Shown: one piece after another, positions 8,867-19,790 of the stretch | How the letters are laid out: each line of letters begins with the position of its first letter | Position numbering within the stretch: position 1 is the first letter of the stretch | Source: Cupriavidus basilensis | Lineage (GTDB): Bacteria; Pseudomonadota; Gammaproteobacteria; Burkholderiales; Burkholderiaceae | Assembly: GCF_000876015.1 (NCBI RefSeq) | Contig: NZ_BBQM01000022.1 | Location: forward strand, 62,001-126,000 | DNA length: 64,000 nt | Direction of reading: 5' to 3' | Made by a program: the position numbers and the translations under genes | The notes under the pieces: model-generated | Databases searched by the model: none | Seen by the model: the letters and a program-made list of their open reading frames with translations, nothing else | What the model was told of the DNA's origin: nothing

Positions 8867-9027
8867 GGCAGAGAAGTCCGGGGGTAGGGCTTGTTTGGGG
8901 GCCCGGGCGGCACCGGGCCGGCGTCTCGCGAGGCCGGGCGCAGGTTCCGGGGCCAGGCTCACGCGCGGCTCGGGGGCGGCTCGAGCGCGGCGCCACCGGG
9001 GCGGGGGCGCTAGGGTAAACTGTGCAA

Positions 9028-9957
9028 ATGGCCATTGTACTGTATGCCTTGACGGCACTTCTCTATTGCGGCCTGGCCTTTCACGGCTGGGCGACGCGCA
9101 ATCCGCAGCTCGCGGCTGCCGGTGCCGCCGGCGCCGGCGTGGGCGGCACCACCGCCACCGTGCTGCTGCAGGGCGGCGGCGGCACGCGCGGCGAGGGGCG
9201 CCCGGCCTGGTGGCATGTGCTGATGCTGGCCGCGCTGGCCAGCCACGGCCTGCTGCTGCACGAGACCATCTTCCCGGCCGACCGCATGATGTTCGGCTTC
9301 GCCTTCGCGCTGTCGGCCATGCTGTGGCTGGGCGTGGGCATCTACTGGATCGAGAGCTTCTTCTTCTCGCTGGCCGGGCTCGGGCTGATCGTGTTCCCGG
9401 TGGCGCTGCTGGCCAGCCTGATCCCGCTGGCCTTCCCCGGCGCGCAGATCCTCGGCTACGCCGCCGCGCCGCTGTTCAAGCTGCACTTCGTCATCGCCAA
9501 CGTGGCCTACGGGCTGTTCACGCTGGCCGCCTTCCACGCCTTCCTGATGCTGCTGGCCGAGCGCCGCCTGCACGGCTTCAACCGCTCGCCGCAGGCCGGC
9601 GCGGGCGCGGCGCCGGCGCAGTGGGTGGGCCGCTGGCTGGACCTGCTGCCGCCGCTGCTGACGCTGGAGAAGCTGCTGTTCCGCCTGATCGGCGCGGGGT
9701 TCGTGCTGCTGACCCTGACCATCCTGTCGGGCCTGCTGTTCTCCGAGCAGCTGTTCGGACGCGCGTTCCGGCTGGACCACAAGACCGTGTTCGCGCTGCT
9801 GTCGTGGCTGATGTTCGCCGGCATCCTGGCCGGGCGCAGCTTCTACGGCTGGCGCGGGCGCACGGCCTTGCGCTGGGTGATCGCGTCGTTCGGCATCCTG
9901 CTGCTGGCCTACGTAGGCAGCCGCTTCGTCATCGAAGTCATCCTGCACCGGTTCTGA
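9028..9957 (+). CDS. Cytochrome c assembly family membrane protein (CcsA/YpjD-like)
   Basis: 309 residues with about eight hydrophobic segments. The central part (FALSAMLWLGVGIYWIESFFF, LHFVIANVAYGLFTLAAFHAFLMLLAERRLH) and the C-terminal FRLDHKTVFALLSWLMFAGILAGRSFYGWRGR match the HemX/CcsA-like cytochrome c assembly family; the conserved histidines there are thought to bind haem. The ATG at 9028 (MAIVLYALTALLY) is preferred over an in-frame GTG at 9022. It heads a tightly spaced run with the PP0621-type gene (7 bases later) and the sensor kinase. Confidence 0.85.
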   Translation: MAIVLYALTALLYCGLAFHGWATRNPQLAAAGAAGAGVGGTTATVLLQGGGGTRGEGRPAWWHVLMLAALASHGLLLHETIFPADRMMFGFAFALSAMLWLGVGIYWIESFFFSLAGLGLIVFPVALLASLIPLAFPGAQILGYAAAPLFKLHFVIANVAYGLFTLAAFHAFLMLLAERRLHGFNRSPQAGAGAAPAQWVGRWLDLLPPLLTLEKLLFRLIGAGFVLLTLTILSGLLFSEQLFGRAFRLDHKTVFALLSWLMFAGILAGRSFYGWRGRTALRWVIASFGILLLAYVGSRFVIEVILHRF

Positions 9958-9964
9958 GTCCCGC

Positions 9965-10240
9965 ATGGCACGCATCGTCCTCGTCCTGGCCGTGTTGCTG
10001 GGCTTCTTCTGGTGGCTGCGCCAGCGCGCCGAGGCGCGCCAGGCCGGCGAGCGCGACGCGCGCCCGCCCCGGCCCCGCCCCCAATCCCAACCGCAGCCCG
10101 CGCCGCAGGAGCCGATGGTGCAATGCGCGCGCTGCGCCGTGCACCTGCCGCGCGGCGAGGCCATCGCCTACCGCGGCCTGCACTATTGCCGGCGCGCGCA
10201 TCTGCCGCCGGACAGCGACGCGGACAATCCCGCCGCATGA
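9965..10240 (+). CDS. PP0621-family small protein
   Basis: 91 residues: an N-terminal membrane helix (IVLVLAVLLGFFWWL), a Pro/Gln/Arg linker, and a short C-terminal zinc-ribbon-like segment, MVQCARCAVHLPRGEAI...YRGLHYC, with Cys-x2-Cys and a third cysteine. This layout is that of the PP0621 family, whose function is not known. It lies 7 bases after the cytochrome-assembly gene and its stop overlaps the ATG of the sensor kinase (ATGA). Confidence 0.8.
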   Translation: MARIVLVLAVLLGFFWWLRQRAEARQAGERDARPPRPRPQSQPQPAPQEPMVQCARCAVHLPRGEAIAYRGLHYCRRAHLPPDSDADNPAA

Positions 10241-12300
10241 AGGGGGCCGCGCCACCGCCCGCGCCGTCGCGCCCGCCGGCCCGCTCCGGCGCCTGGGGCG
10301 CCGTCGCCGCGCTGTGGCGGCGGCCCGAGCCGCCTGAATTCCACTGGCGCCTGCTGCGCTATTTCTGCTGGGCGCGCCTGGCCGTGGCCGCGCTGCTGCT
10401 CGGCTACGCCTGGCTGCCGGCGCAGCGCGGCGAGACCGAGCGGCTGGCGCAGGCGCTCGGGCAGGCCCAGGCCGCGCTGCCGCTGGCGGTGCCCTATGCG
10501 CTGATGGCGCTCGCCATGACCGCCGCCGCGCTGTGGTGGCGGCGCGGCTTCCACCTGCGCGTGCACATGCAGGTGCTGGCCGACCTGCTGCTGCTGGGCC
10601 TGATCTTCCACGCCCACGGCTACCGCAGCGAAGGCATGGCCATGATCTTCCTGCTGCCGGCGCTGCAGGCCGGCGCGCTCACCAGCCTGCTGTTCGCGCT
10701 GTCCACCGCCGCGGTCTCGGCGCTGGTGGTGATGAGCAGCCCGTTCGCGCAGACCCTGCTGCTGCACCGGGCCGATGCCGGCCTGCTCGGCTCCGGGCTG
10801 TACGGCCTGGTGTTCATGATCGCGGCCTCGCTGATGTACCTGCTGGCCAACCGCCAGCTCGCGCAGGAGCGCCTGGCGCTGGCGCGCGAGCAGGAGCTGC
10901 GCCTGCAGCAGTTGGTCAACCGGCTGATGGTCAACGACATGCAGGACGGCGTCATGCTGCTGCGCGCCAACGGCGCCGTGGTGGCCGCCAACCCGGCCGC
11001 GGTGGTGCTGCTCGGCGTGCAGCCGGCTGAGCGCGGCAAGGCCGTCACCACGCCCGGCACCGGGCGCGACGCGCTGTTCGACCTGCGCCAGATCCCGCGC
11101 CTGCAGCCGCTCATGGAGATGCTGCGCGACTGGGTGCGCAGCAAGGACGACGCGCCGCGCATCCTGCAGTTGCTGCCGTTGCCGTCGCGGCCGTCCTCGG
11201 GGCGCGGCCCGATCCTGCACACGCGCCTGCGCCTGCGCTTCCTGCTGCCGGGCCTGGCCAGCCTGCGCTCGACCTTCGCCTCGTCGCTGTCGGTGTCGCT
11301 GAGCGCGCAGCAGGCGATGGACACCGCCACCTGGAACGAGCTCACGCCCGAGGCGGCGGCGCGCCTGCGCCTGGCCATCGCCCAGAACGAGGCGATGGCC
11401 TGGCGGCCCGAGGACGAAGCCCTGCTGCGCAGCGAGATGCGCGACACCGTGCTGGTCCACATCGAAAGCTGGGAGCGCATCGCCGAGCAGGTGCAGCAGG
11501 AAAAGCTGGCGGCGATGGGCCGGCTGGTGGCCAGCGTGGCGCACCAGATCCGCAATCCGCTGGCGGCCATCAGCCAGGCCAGCGAGCTGCTGTCCGAGAC
11601 CGGGCGCGGGCGCCCCGACGGCGACATCGACGCGCGCCTGCTGCGCATCATCCACGACAACGTGCAGCGGCTCGACCAGGTGGTGTCGGACGTGCTGCAG
11701 ATGTCGCGCCGCCCGCGCACCGAGCGCACCGTGGTGGACCTGAACCAGGCGCTGCCCGAGATCGTCGACCGCTGGCGGCTGGAGATGCGCGCGCGCTCCG
11801 CCACCCACGACCCGATGGGCGCGAGCCGCATGCCGCGCCCGGCCGAGATCAACGCCAACGCGGTGCGGCTCACGGTGGACGTGGCGCGCCCGGTCATCTT
11901 CGACTCGTCGCAGCTGCAGCAGGTGCTGGGCAACCTGCTCGACAACGCATGGCGCTACTGCAGCCGCCTGCCCGGTGCGATCCGCCTGCTGGCCCACGCG
12001 CTGGACCAGCACCATGCCGAGCTGATCGTGTGGAACGACGGCGTGGAGGTCTCGCGCGAGCACCAGCGCACGCTGTTCGAGCCGTTCTTCACCAGCAACG
12101 CGCAGGGCACCGGCCTGGGCCTGTTCATGGCGCGCGAGCTGTGCGGCGCCAACGATGCCCAGGTGCGCTACGGCACCATCTCGCTCGACGCGCTGCTGGC
12201 GCGCACCGGCATGCTGGCCCCGGCGTCACGCGATACACTGCCGGCCAAGGCCTTCGTGCTGACCCTGCGCATCCATGCGCCGGACCAAGCCGGCGGCTGA
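10237..12300 (+). CDS. pilS: PilS-type sensor histidine kinase
   Basis: Membrane-bound kinase of a two-component system, 687 residues. About six N-terminal hydrophobic segments (to roughly residue 215) are followed by a PAS-like region (LMVNDMQDGVMLLRANGAVVAANPAA). HisKA has the phospho-accepting H436 in VASVAHQIRNPLAAI; the ATPase domain has the N box LGNLLDNAWRY and G box GTGLGLFMARELC. This is the PilS/FlrB build. Partner: the regulator starting 36 bases later. In pseudomonads PilS/PilR control pilA, but no pilus gene is in this window, so the target is inferred from family only. Confidence 0.88.
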   Translation: MKGAAPPPAPSRPPARSGAWGAVAALWRRPEPPEFHWRLLRYFCWARLAVAALLLGYAWLPAQRGETERLAQALGQAQAALPLAVPYALMALAMTAAALWWRRGFHLRVHMQVLADLLLLGLIFHAHGYRSEGMAMIFLLPALQAGALTSLLFALSTAAVSALVVMSSPFAQTLLLHRADAGLLGSGLYGLVFMIAASLMYLLANRQLAQERLALAREQELRLQQLVNRLMVNDMQDGVMLLRANGAVVAANPAAVVLLGVQPAERGKAVTTPGTGRDALFDLRQIPRLQPLMEMLRDWVRSKDDAPRILQLLPLPSRPSSGRGPILHTRLRLRFLLPGLASLRSTFASSLSVSLSAQQAMDTATWNELTPEAAARLRLAIAQNEAMAWRPEDEALLRSEMRDTVLVHIESWERIAEQVQQEKLAAMGRLVASVAHQIRNPLAAISQASELLSETGRGRPDGDIDARLLRIIHDNVQRLDQVVSDVLQMSRRPRTERTVVDLNQALPEIVDRWRLEMRARSATHDPMGASRMPRPAEINANAVRLTVDVARPVIFDSSQLQQVLGNLLDNAWRYCSRLPGAIRLLAHALDQHHAELIVWNDGVEVSREHQRTLFEPFFTSNAQGTGLGLFMARELCGANDAQVRYGTISLDALLARTGMLAPASRDTLPAKAFVLTLRIHAPDQAGG

Positions 12301-12335
12301 CCGCTTCCCGCCCGCCTCACCACCGCGCCAGACCC

Positions 12336-13956
<1,621 letters not shown>

Positions 13957-13964
<8 letters not shown>

Positions 13965-14580
13965 GCACGTCCACGGCGCCGCCGTGCCTTCCGCCCCGGC
14001 CGCCTTCCGCCCCGACCCCGCAGGCTGGGTGCCGGCCGCGCGCCGCGTGCCGTCGCCCAACTTCGACGCGCGCCCGGCCGGCCTGCCGGTGGACCTGGTG
14101 GTGATCCACAACATCAGCCTGCCGCCCGGCCAGTTCGGCAGCGGCGACATCGAGGCCTTCTTCCAGAACCGGCTCGACCCGTCGCGCCATCCGTTCTTCG
14201 CCACCATCCACGAGGTGCGTGTCTCGGCGCATTTCCTGGTGACGCGCACCGGCGAGCTGGTGCAGTTCGTGTCCTGCCTGGACCGCGCGTGGCACGCGGG
14301 GCAGTCCGAGTTCCTCGGCCGGCCGCGCTGCAACGACTTTTCCATCGGCATCGAGATCGAAGGCAGCGACGACCAGCCGTTCACGTTGGCGCAATACCAC
14401 ACCGCCGCGGCGCTGGCGCGTGCGCTGCTCGCCGCCTACCCGGTGCGCGCGCTGGCCGGGCACAGCGACATCGCCCCGGGGCGCAAGACCGATCCGGGCC
14501 CGCATTTCGACTGGGCGGCCTTCGCGGCGGCCGCCGGCCTGGCTTCCGGGATGCTGCCCTACCGCAAAGGGCGGTCCTGA
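13957..14580 (+). CDS. ampD: 1,6-anhydro-N-acetylmuramyl-L-alanine amidase AmpD
   Basis: Cytoplasmic zinc amidase that removes the peptide from anhydromuropeptides during wall recycling; its activity also sets the ligand level for AmpR-type beta-lactamase control. 207 residues. Zinc ligands are visible as H51 (VIHNISLPPG), H169 (LAGHSDIAPGRK) and D179 (TDPGPHFDW), with AHFLVTRTGELVQFVSCLDRAWHAGQS and NDFSIGIEIEGSD as family motifs. A GGAGGG ribosome-binding site lies just before the ATG, inside the end of pilR. Works downstream of the transglycosylase at 2709 and upstream of mpl at 46022. Confidence 0.95.
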
Positions 14581-14806
14581 GGCAAGCCCGCGCCGCGCGT
14601 TCTGGGGGGATCGAGCGGGCAAGGGAAAACCCTGATAAAGTCCGGCCCCTATCGAAGCGGCCCGGGCAATCGAAAAAATTTCTTTTCATGGTGCGGTAAC
14701 GTACCGCCGGGCGGGATCCCTTGCGTCTCTTGGGCTGGCGGGTTTGGTGCGGGACCGCATGCCCCCGCCGCCACCGGCTCCGCTTCAAAAAGGCGCTTGT
14801 CAAGAC

Positions 14807-14834
14807 TGGTCAAGCCGCTTCATTTCACTATACT
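14807..14834 (+). promoter_or_regulatory. Candidate nrdAB promoter
   Basis: A -35 TGGTCA (14807-14812) and a -10 TATACT (14829-14834) are separated by 16 bases; the -10 matches consensus at 5 of 6 positions. Transcription from here would leave a leader of about 250 bases before nrdA. The surrounding 14581-15091 interval holds no gene; apart from this promoter and the NrdR boxes I see only G+C-rich sequence and an AGGAG ribosome-binding site just before nrdA. Confidence 0.5.
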
Positions 14835-14871
14835 TAGTCCAGTTTTTCGCATCGACCACTATATCTAGTGG
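14825..14871. promoter_or_regulatory. Two NrdR boxes upstream of nrdA
   Basis: Two 16-bp sites, TCACTATACTTAGTCC (14825-14840) and CCACTATATCTAGTGG (14856-14871), fit the NrdR box (acaCwAtATaTwGtgt); the second is nearly a perfect palindrome. Their starts are 31 bases apart, three helical turns, which is the usual NrdR spacing. The first covers the candidate -10 element, as expected for repression by NrdR with ATP/dATP. The nrdR gene itself is not in the window. Confidence 0.85.
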
Positions 14872-15091
14872 TGCTTTTCGGGGAGCCAGCCTAGGTGTGC
14901 AGTTACCGCCGCGGCGCGACAGCGCGTAGCGTGCGGTCCGCCCGAGGACTGGCGCGTCACAAGAGTCCCAGCAGAATCCAGCAATGCAGTTCGCCCCGGC
15001 CGGTCAGGGCCGGGCGAGCCGTTCCATCTTGCGGTTTTTTGCTCGGGACTCTTTGTCACTCATAAAACACGGGTAAGAACAGGAGTTCCTC

Positions 15092-18034
15092 ATGCAGACA
15101 GCCCAGAACGAATTTTCCACCGGCGCCGTCGCCGCCGGTGTCGCAGCCAACCCGCAGTCGAGCCCCGCTGCTGCCGGCGCTGGCAACTACCAGGACTACA
15201 AGATCATCCGCCGCAACGGCGCCGTGGTGGCGTTCGAGCCGAGCAAGATCTCGGTGGCCGTGACCAAGGCCTTCCTGGCCGTCAACGGCGGGCAGGGCGC
15301 CGCTTCCGCGCGCGTGCGCGAAGTGGTCGAGCTCGTCACCCAGAACGTGGTGCGCGCGCTGCTGCGCAGCCGCCCGAGCGGCGGCACCTTCCATATCGAG
15401 GACGTGCAGGACCACGTCGAGCTGGCGCTGATGCGCTCGGGCGAGCATGAAGTGGCCCGCTCCTACGTGCTGTACCGCGAGAAGCGCACCCAGGAACGCG
15501 CCCAGGCCAATGCCCAGGCGGTTGCCCGCGTGCAGGAAGGCGGCGCCACCTTCAACGTGAGCGACGGCGGCGTGGCCCGCGTGCTCGACGTGAGCTCGCT
15601 GCACGCGCTGATCGACAACGCCTGCTCGGGCCTCGGCGACGCCGTCAGCGCCGAGCCGATCCTCCGGGAAACGCTGAAGAACCTGTACGACGGCGTGCCC
15701 ATGACCCAGGTCTACGACTCGGCCATCCTGGCCGCGCGTACCCTGATCGAGAAGGACCCGGCCTACAGCCAGGTCACCGCGCGCATCCTGCTGCACACCA
15801 TCCGCAAGGAAATCCTGGGCACCGAAGTGACCCAGACCGAGATGGTGTCGCGCTACGCCGACTACTTCCCCAAGTTCATCGCGCGCGGCATCGAAGCCGA
15901 GCTGCTCGACGAAAAGCTGGCCACCTTCGACCTGGCCCGCCTGGGCGCCGCGCTGGACGCCCAGCGCGACTTCCAGTTCAACTACCTCGGCCTGCAGACC
16001 CTGTACGACCGCTATTTCCTGCACATCGACGAGACGCGCATCGAAATGCCGCAGGCCTTCTTCATGCGCGTGGCGATGGGCCTGGCGCTGGGCGAGAAGG
16101 ACCGCGAAGGCCGCGCCATCGAGTTCTACCAGCTGCTGTCGTCGTTCGACTTCATGTCGTCCACGCCGACCCTGTTCAACGCGGGCACGCGCCGCTCGCA
16201 GCTGTCGTCGTGCTACCTGACCACCGTGTCGGACGACCTCGAAGGCATCTACGAGGCGCTCAAGGAAAACGCGCTGCTGTCCAAGTTCGCCGGCGGCCTG
16301 GGCAACGACTGGACCAACGTGCGCGCGCTCGGCTCGCACATCAAGGGCACCAACGGCAAGTCGCAGGGCGTGGTGCCGTTCCTCAAGGTGGTCAACGACA
16401 CCGCCGTGGCGGTCAACCAGGGCGGCAAGCGCAAGGGCGCGGTGTGCGCGTACCTGGAAACCTGGCACCTGGACATCGAGGAATTCCTCGAGCTGCGCAA
16501 GAACACCGGCGACGACCGCCGCCGCACCCACGACATGAACACGGCGAACTGGATTCCCGACCTGTTCATGAAGCGCGTGATGGAAAACGGCGAATGGACA
16601 CTGTTCTCGCCGGCCACCTGCCCGGACCTGCACGACAAGGTCGGCCGCGCCTTCGAGGCCGCCTACCTCGGCTACGAAGCCAAGGCCGCCAGCGGCGAGC
16701 TCAAGCTGTTCAAGAAGATCCCCGCCATGCAGCTGTGGCGCAAGATGCTGGGCATGCTGTTCGAGACCGGCCACCCGTGGATCACCTTCAAGGATCCGTG
16801 CAACATCCGCAGCCCGCAGCAGCACGTGGGCGTGGTGCACAGCTCCAACCTGTGCACGGAAATCACGCTCAACACCAACGAGAGCGAGATCGCCGTGTGC
16901 AACCTGGGTTCGGTGAACCTGGTGGCGCACCTGAAGCAGCAGGCCGACGGCACCCAGGTGCTCGACCACGCCAAGCTCGAGAAGACCATCCGCACCGCCA
17001 TGCGCATGCTCGACAACGTGATCGACATCAACTACTACGCGGTCGACAAGGCCAAGAACTCCAACCTGCGCCACCGTCCGGTCGGCATGGGCATCATGGG
17101 CTTCCAGGACTGCCTGCACGTGCTGCGCCTGCCGTACGCCAGCGACGCGGCCGTCAAGTTCGCCGACACCTCGATGGAAGCGGTGTGCTACTACGCCTAC
17201 CTGGCCTCGACCGAGCTGGCCGAGGAGCGCGGCCGCTACAGCAGCTATGACGGCTCGCTGTGGGACCGCGGCATCCTGCCGCAGGACTCGCTCAAGCTGC
17301 TGGCCGAGGAGCGCGGCGGCTACCTGGAAGTCGACATGTCCTCGTCGATGGACTGGACCGGCCTGCGCGCGCGCATCAAGCAGCACGGCATGCGCAACTC
17401 GAACTGCATCGCGATCGCCCCGACCGCGACCATCTCGAACATCATCGGCGTGTCGGCCTGCATCGAGCCGACCTTCCAGAACCTGTACGTGAAGTCCAAC
17501 CTGTCGGGCGAGTTCACCGTGGTCAACGACTACCTGGTGCGCGACCTCAAGGCGCGCGGCCTGTGGGACGAGGTCATGGTCGCCGACCTGAAGTACTTCG
17601 ATGGCTCGCTGTCGCGCATCGACCGCATCCCGCAGGACCTGCGCGACATCTACGCCACCGCGTTCGAAGTCGAGCCGAGCTGGCTGGTGGAAGCGGCCAG
17701 CCGCCGCCAGAAGTGGATCGACCAGGCCCAGTCGCTGAACATCTACATGGCCGGCGCCTCGGGCAAGAAGCTGGACGACACCTACAAGCAAGCCTGGCTG
17801 CGCGGCCTGAAGACCACGTACTACCTGCGCACCATGGCGGCCACGCACGTGGAGAAATCCACCGTGTCGCGCGGCTCGCTCAACGCCGTGTCGTCGGGCA
17901 GCGACGGCGGCCTGGCCGCCTCCGGCCTGGACCGCGCGGCGGCCTCGGCGCCGGTCATGCCGGAAGCCGAAGGCGCGGTCTGCACGATGCGCCCGGGCGA
18001 CCCCGGCTTCGAAGAGTGCGAAGCCTGCCAGTAA
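15092..18034 (+). CDS. nrdA: Ribonucleoside-diphosphate reductase class Ia, alpha subunit
   Basis: Reduces ribonucleoside diphosphates to deoxy forms with NrdB. 980 residues, longer than E. coli NrdA (about 760), with an N-terminal Ala-rich extension and an ATP-cone regulatory domain (IIRRNGAVVAFEPSKISVAVTKAF, about residues 36-125). Active-site cysteines: C374 in QLSSCYL, the N-C-E triad at N586-C588-E590 (SNLCTEITL), and C603 in AVCNLGS; the C-terminal tail ends CEACQ (C976, C979), the pair that passes electrons from thioredoxin. AGGAG precedes the ATG. nrdB follows 75 bases later with a stem-loop between. Confidence 0.97.
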   Translation: MQTAQNEFSTGAVAAGVAANPQSSPAAAGAGNYQDYKIIRRNGAVVAFEPSKISVAVTKAFLAVNGGQGAASARVREVVELVTQNVVRALLRSRPSGGTFHIEDVQDHVELALMRSGEHEVARSYVLYREKRTQERAQANAQAVARVQEGGATFNVSDGGVARVLDVSSLHALIDNACSGLGDAVSAEPILRETLKNLYDGVPMTQVYDSAILAARTLIEKDPAYSQVTARILLHTIRKEILGTEVTQTEMVSRYADYFPKFIARGIEAELLDEKLATFDLARLGAALDAQRDFQFNYLGLQTLYDRYFLHIDETRIEMPQAFFMRVAMGLALGEKDREGRAIEFYQLLSSFDFMSSTPTLFNAGTRRSQLSSCYLTTVSDDLEGIYEALKENALLSKFAGGLGNDWTNVRALGSHIKGTNGKSQGVVPFLKVVNDTAVAVNQGGKRKGAVCAYLETWHLDIEEFLELRKNTGDDRRRTHDMNTANWIPDLFMKRVMENGEWTLFSPATCPDLHDKVGRAFEAAYLGYEAKAASGELKLFKKIPAMQLWRKMLGMLFETGHPWITFKDPCNIRSPQQHVGVVHSSNLCTEITLNTNESEIAVCNLGSVNLVAHLKQQADGTQVLDHAKLEKTIRTAMRMLDNVIDINYYAVDKAKNSNLRHRPVGMGIMGFQDCLHVLRLPYASDAAVKFADTSMEAVCYYAYLASTELAEERGRYSSYDGSLWDRGILPQDSLKLLAEERGGYLEVDMSSSMDWTGLRARIKQHGMRNSNCIAIAPTATISNIIGVSACIEPTFQNLYVKSNLSGEFTVVNDYLVRDLKARGLWDEVMVADLKYFDGSLSRIDRIPQDLRDIYATAFEVEPSWLVEAASRRQKWIDQAQSLNIYMAGASGKKLDDTYKQAWLRGLKTTYYLRTMAATHVEKSTVSRGSLNAVSSGSDGGLAASGLDRAAASAPVMPEAEGAVCTMRPGDPGFEECEACQ

Positions 18035-18060
18035 GCTGAAAGCCGCCCCCGTAAGCCCAG

Positions 18061-18084
18061 AGTGGGCCGCGGGTGCGGCCCACT
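18061..18084 (+). other. Perfect stem-loop between nrdA and nrdB
   Basis: Arms AGTGGGCCGC and GCGGCCCACT (10 bp, no mismatch) with loop GGGT. No T-run follows, so it is not an ordinary terminator. It sits 26 bases after the nrdA stop and 25 before the nrdB start. It could stabilise the nrdA mRNA end, mark a cleavage site or attenuate nrdB. Confidence 0.75.
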
Positions 18085-18109
18085 GAAGAATTTCACGGAG
18101 AACCACATC

Positions 18110-19321
18110 ATGCTGAGCTGGGACGACGACGTTCAAGCCACTCCGCAGGCCGCACCGCAGCCTGCTCCCCAACCCGCTTCCCAACCCGCCCTGCAAGCCG
18201 GCCTCGGCGCCGACCAGCAAGGCGTGCTGCCGCCCGCCGCCACCCAGCCGGCCGGCGCGGGCATCCTCGGCAACCATGCGAACGCCGCCGCCGTGCAGAG
18301 CGACCGCCGCGTCAACGTGGCCGACAAGCGCGTGATCAACGGCTCGACCGACGTCAACCAGCTGGTGCCGTTCAAGTACAAGTGGGCCTGGGAAAAATAC
18401 CTGGCCGGCTGCGCCAACCACTGGATGCCGCAGGAAATCAACATGTCGCGCGACATCGCGCTGTGGAAGGACCCGAACGGCCTGACCGAGGACGAGCGCC
18501 GCATCATCAAGCGCAACCTCGGCTTCTTCGTCACCGCCGACTCGCTGGCCGCCAACAACATCGTGCTGGGCACCTACCGCCAGATCACCGCGCCGGAATG
18601 CCGCCAGTACCTGCTGCGCCAGGCCTTCGAGGAAGCGATCCACACGCACGCCTACCAGTACATCGTGGAGTCGCTCGGCCTCAACGAAGCCGAGATCTTC
18701 AATGCGTACCACGAGGTGCAGTCGATCCGCGACAAGGACGAGTTCCTGATCCCGTTCATCGACACGCTGACCGATCCGTCGTTCAAGACCGGCACGCCCG
18801 AGAACGACCAGAAGCTGCTCAAGTCGCTGATCGTGTTCGCCTGCATCATGGAAGGCCTGTTCTTCTACGTCGGCTTCACGCAGATCCTGGCGATGGGCCG
18901 CCAGAACAAGATGACCGGCGCCGCCGAGCAGTACCAGTACATCCTGCGCGACGAGTCGCTGCACTGCAATTTCGGCATCGACCTGATCAACCAGATCAAG
19001 CTCGAGAACCCGCACCTGTGGACCGCCGAGTTCAAGGCCGAGCTCACCGAACTGTTCAAGAAGGCCGTGGACCTGGAATACCGCTACGCCGAGGACACCA
19101 TGCCGCGCGGCGTGCTGGGCCTGAACGCGCCGATGTTCAAGGGCTACCTGCGCTTCATCTGCAACCGCCGCTGCCAGCAGATCGGCCTGGAGCAGATGTT
19201 CCCGAACGAGGAAAACCCGTTCCCGTGGATGAGCGAGATGATCGACCTGAAGAAGGAACGCAACTTCTTCGAGACGCGCGTGATCGAGTACCAGACCGGC
19301 GGCGCGCTGAGCTGGGACTGA
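18110..19321 (+). CDS. nrdB: Ribonucleoside-diphosphate reductase class Ia, beta subunit
   Basis: Carries the di-iron centre and tyrosyl radical used by NrdA. 403 residues. Iron-ligand helices are visible in EDERRIIKRNLGFF, AFEEAIHTHAYQYIVESLGL and RDESLHCNFGIDL; the C-terminus ends in a short acidic and aromatic tail (TGGALSWD) like the NrdA-docking peptide. The first ~50 residues are an unusual Gln/Pro/Ala repeat (QPAPQPASQPA...) of no evident function. ATTTCACGGAG precedes the ATG. Transcription most likely continues from nrdA. Confidence 0.96.
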   Translation: MLSWDDDVQATPQAAPQPAPQPASQPALQAGLGADQQGVLPPAATQPAGAGILGNHANAAAVQSDRRVNVADKRVINGSTDVNQLVPFKYKWAWEKYLAGCANHWMPQEINMSRDIALWKDPNGLTEDERRIIKRNLGFFVTADSLAANNIVLGTYRQITAPECRQYLLRQAFEEAIHTHAYQYIVESLGLNEAEIFNAYHEVQSIRDKDEFLIPFIDTLTDPSFKTGTPENDQKLLKSLIVFACIMEGLFFYVGFTQILAMGRQNKMTGAAEQYQYILRDESLHCNFGIDLINQIKLENPHLWTAEFKAELTELFKKAVDLEYRYAEDTMPRGVLGLNAPMFKGYLRFICNRRCQQIGLEQMFPNEENPFPWMSEMIDLKKERNFFETRVIEYQTGGALSWD

Positions 19322-19355
19322 GGCGCTGCCGGGCCGTCGCCCGGCAACTGCCGAC

Positions 19356-19392
19356 AAGCCCCCCATGCCTGTGGCATGCGGGGCTTTTTTTT
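19356..19392 (+). terminator. Rho-independent terminator of nrdAB
   Basis: Inverted repeat AAGCCCC..ATGCC and GGCAT.GCGGGGCTT around the loop TGT, followed by a run of eight T. It lies 35 bases after the nrdB stop and faces the convergent thioredoxin-like gene. Confidence 0.9.
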
Positions 19393-19416
19393 GTCCGCGC
19401 CGGCCGCGCGCGGCCG

Positions 19417-19743
19417 TCAGCCGCCGATCTGCCGCAGCGCCTTCTCGATGGCCTCGGCGCCGTCCGGGCGCACCAGCCGCGCCACTTCCACGCCGTCGCG
19501 CAGGAACACCAGCGTGGGCCACAGCCTGACGCGGAACGAGCGCCCCAGCGGCCGGCCGCTGCCGTCCTCGACCTTGACGTGGCGCACGCCGGGGTAGGCC
19601 TGCAGCGCGCGCGCCAGGTGCGGCTGGGCGCGCAGGCAGTAGCCGCACCAGGGCGCGCCGAACTCGATCAGCGCGGGGCCGCGGAGGGCGTCGATCTCGG
19701 CGCGCGCGGGTTCGTGCGCGGCATATTGCTCGGTCATCGTCAT
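19417..19743 (-). CDS. Thioredoxin-fold protein with CGYC site
   Basis: 108 residues covering one thioredoxin fold. The redox motif is C33-G-Y-C36 in IEFGAPWCGYCLRAQP, in place of the classical CGPC; a cis-proline follows in RLWPTLVFLRDG. No signal peptide, so cytoplasmic. The GY dipeptide suggests a redox potential unlike thioredoxin-1. The nearness of nrdAB makes a role in electron supply tempting, but the genes are convergent and separated by a terminator. An alternative ATG lies two codons in. Confidence 0.82.
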   Translation of the reverse strand: MTMTEQYAAHEPARAEIDALRGPALIEFGAPWCGYCLRAQPHLARALQAYPGVRHVKVEDGSGRPLGRSFRVRLWPTLVFLRDGVEVARLVRPDGAEAIEKALRQIGG

Positions 19744-19790
19744 GCTGGCGTCTCCTGGCCGGTGGTAGCGGCAAGCTTAGCCGATGGCGC

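Noticed and set aside
14581..15091. A small gene between ampD and nrdA (frames at 14744-14929 and on the minus strand).
   Set aside because: They cross the NrdR boxes and promoter and have no coding signature.
15056..19774. Very long open frame (about 1570 codons) on the minus strand opposite nrdA and nrdB.
   Set aside because: It mirrors the third-position G/C bias of nrdAB. The product is a His/Gln/Val/Asp/Gly string with no domain, and nrdA and nrdB account for the sequence fully.
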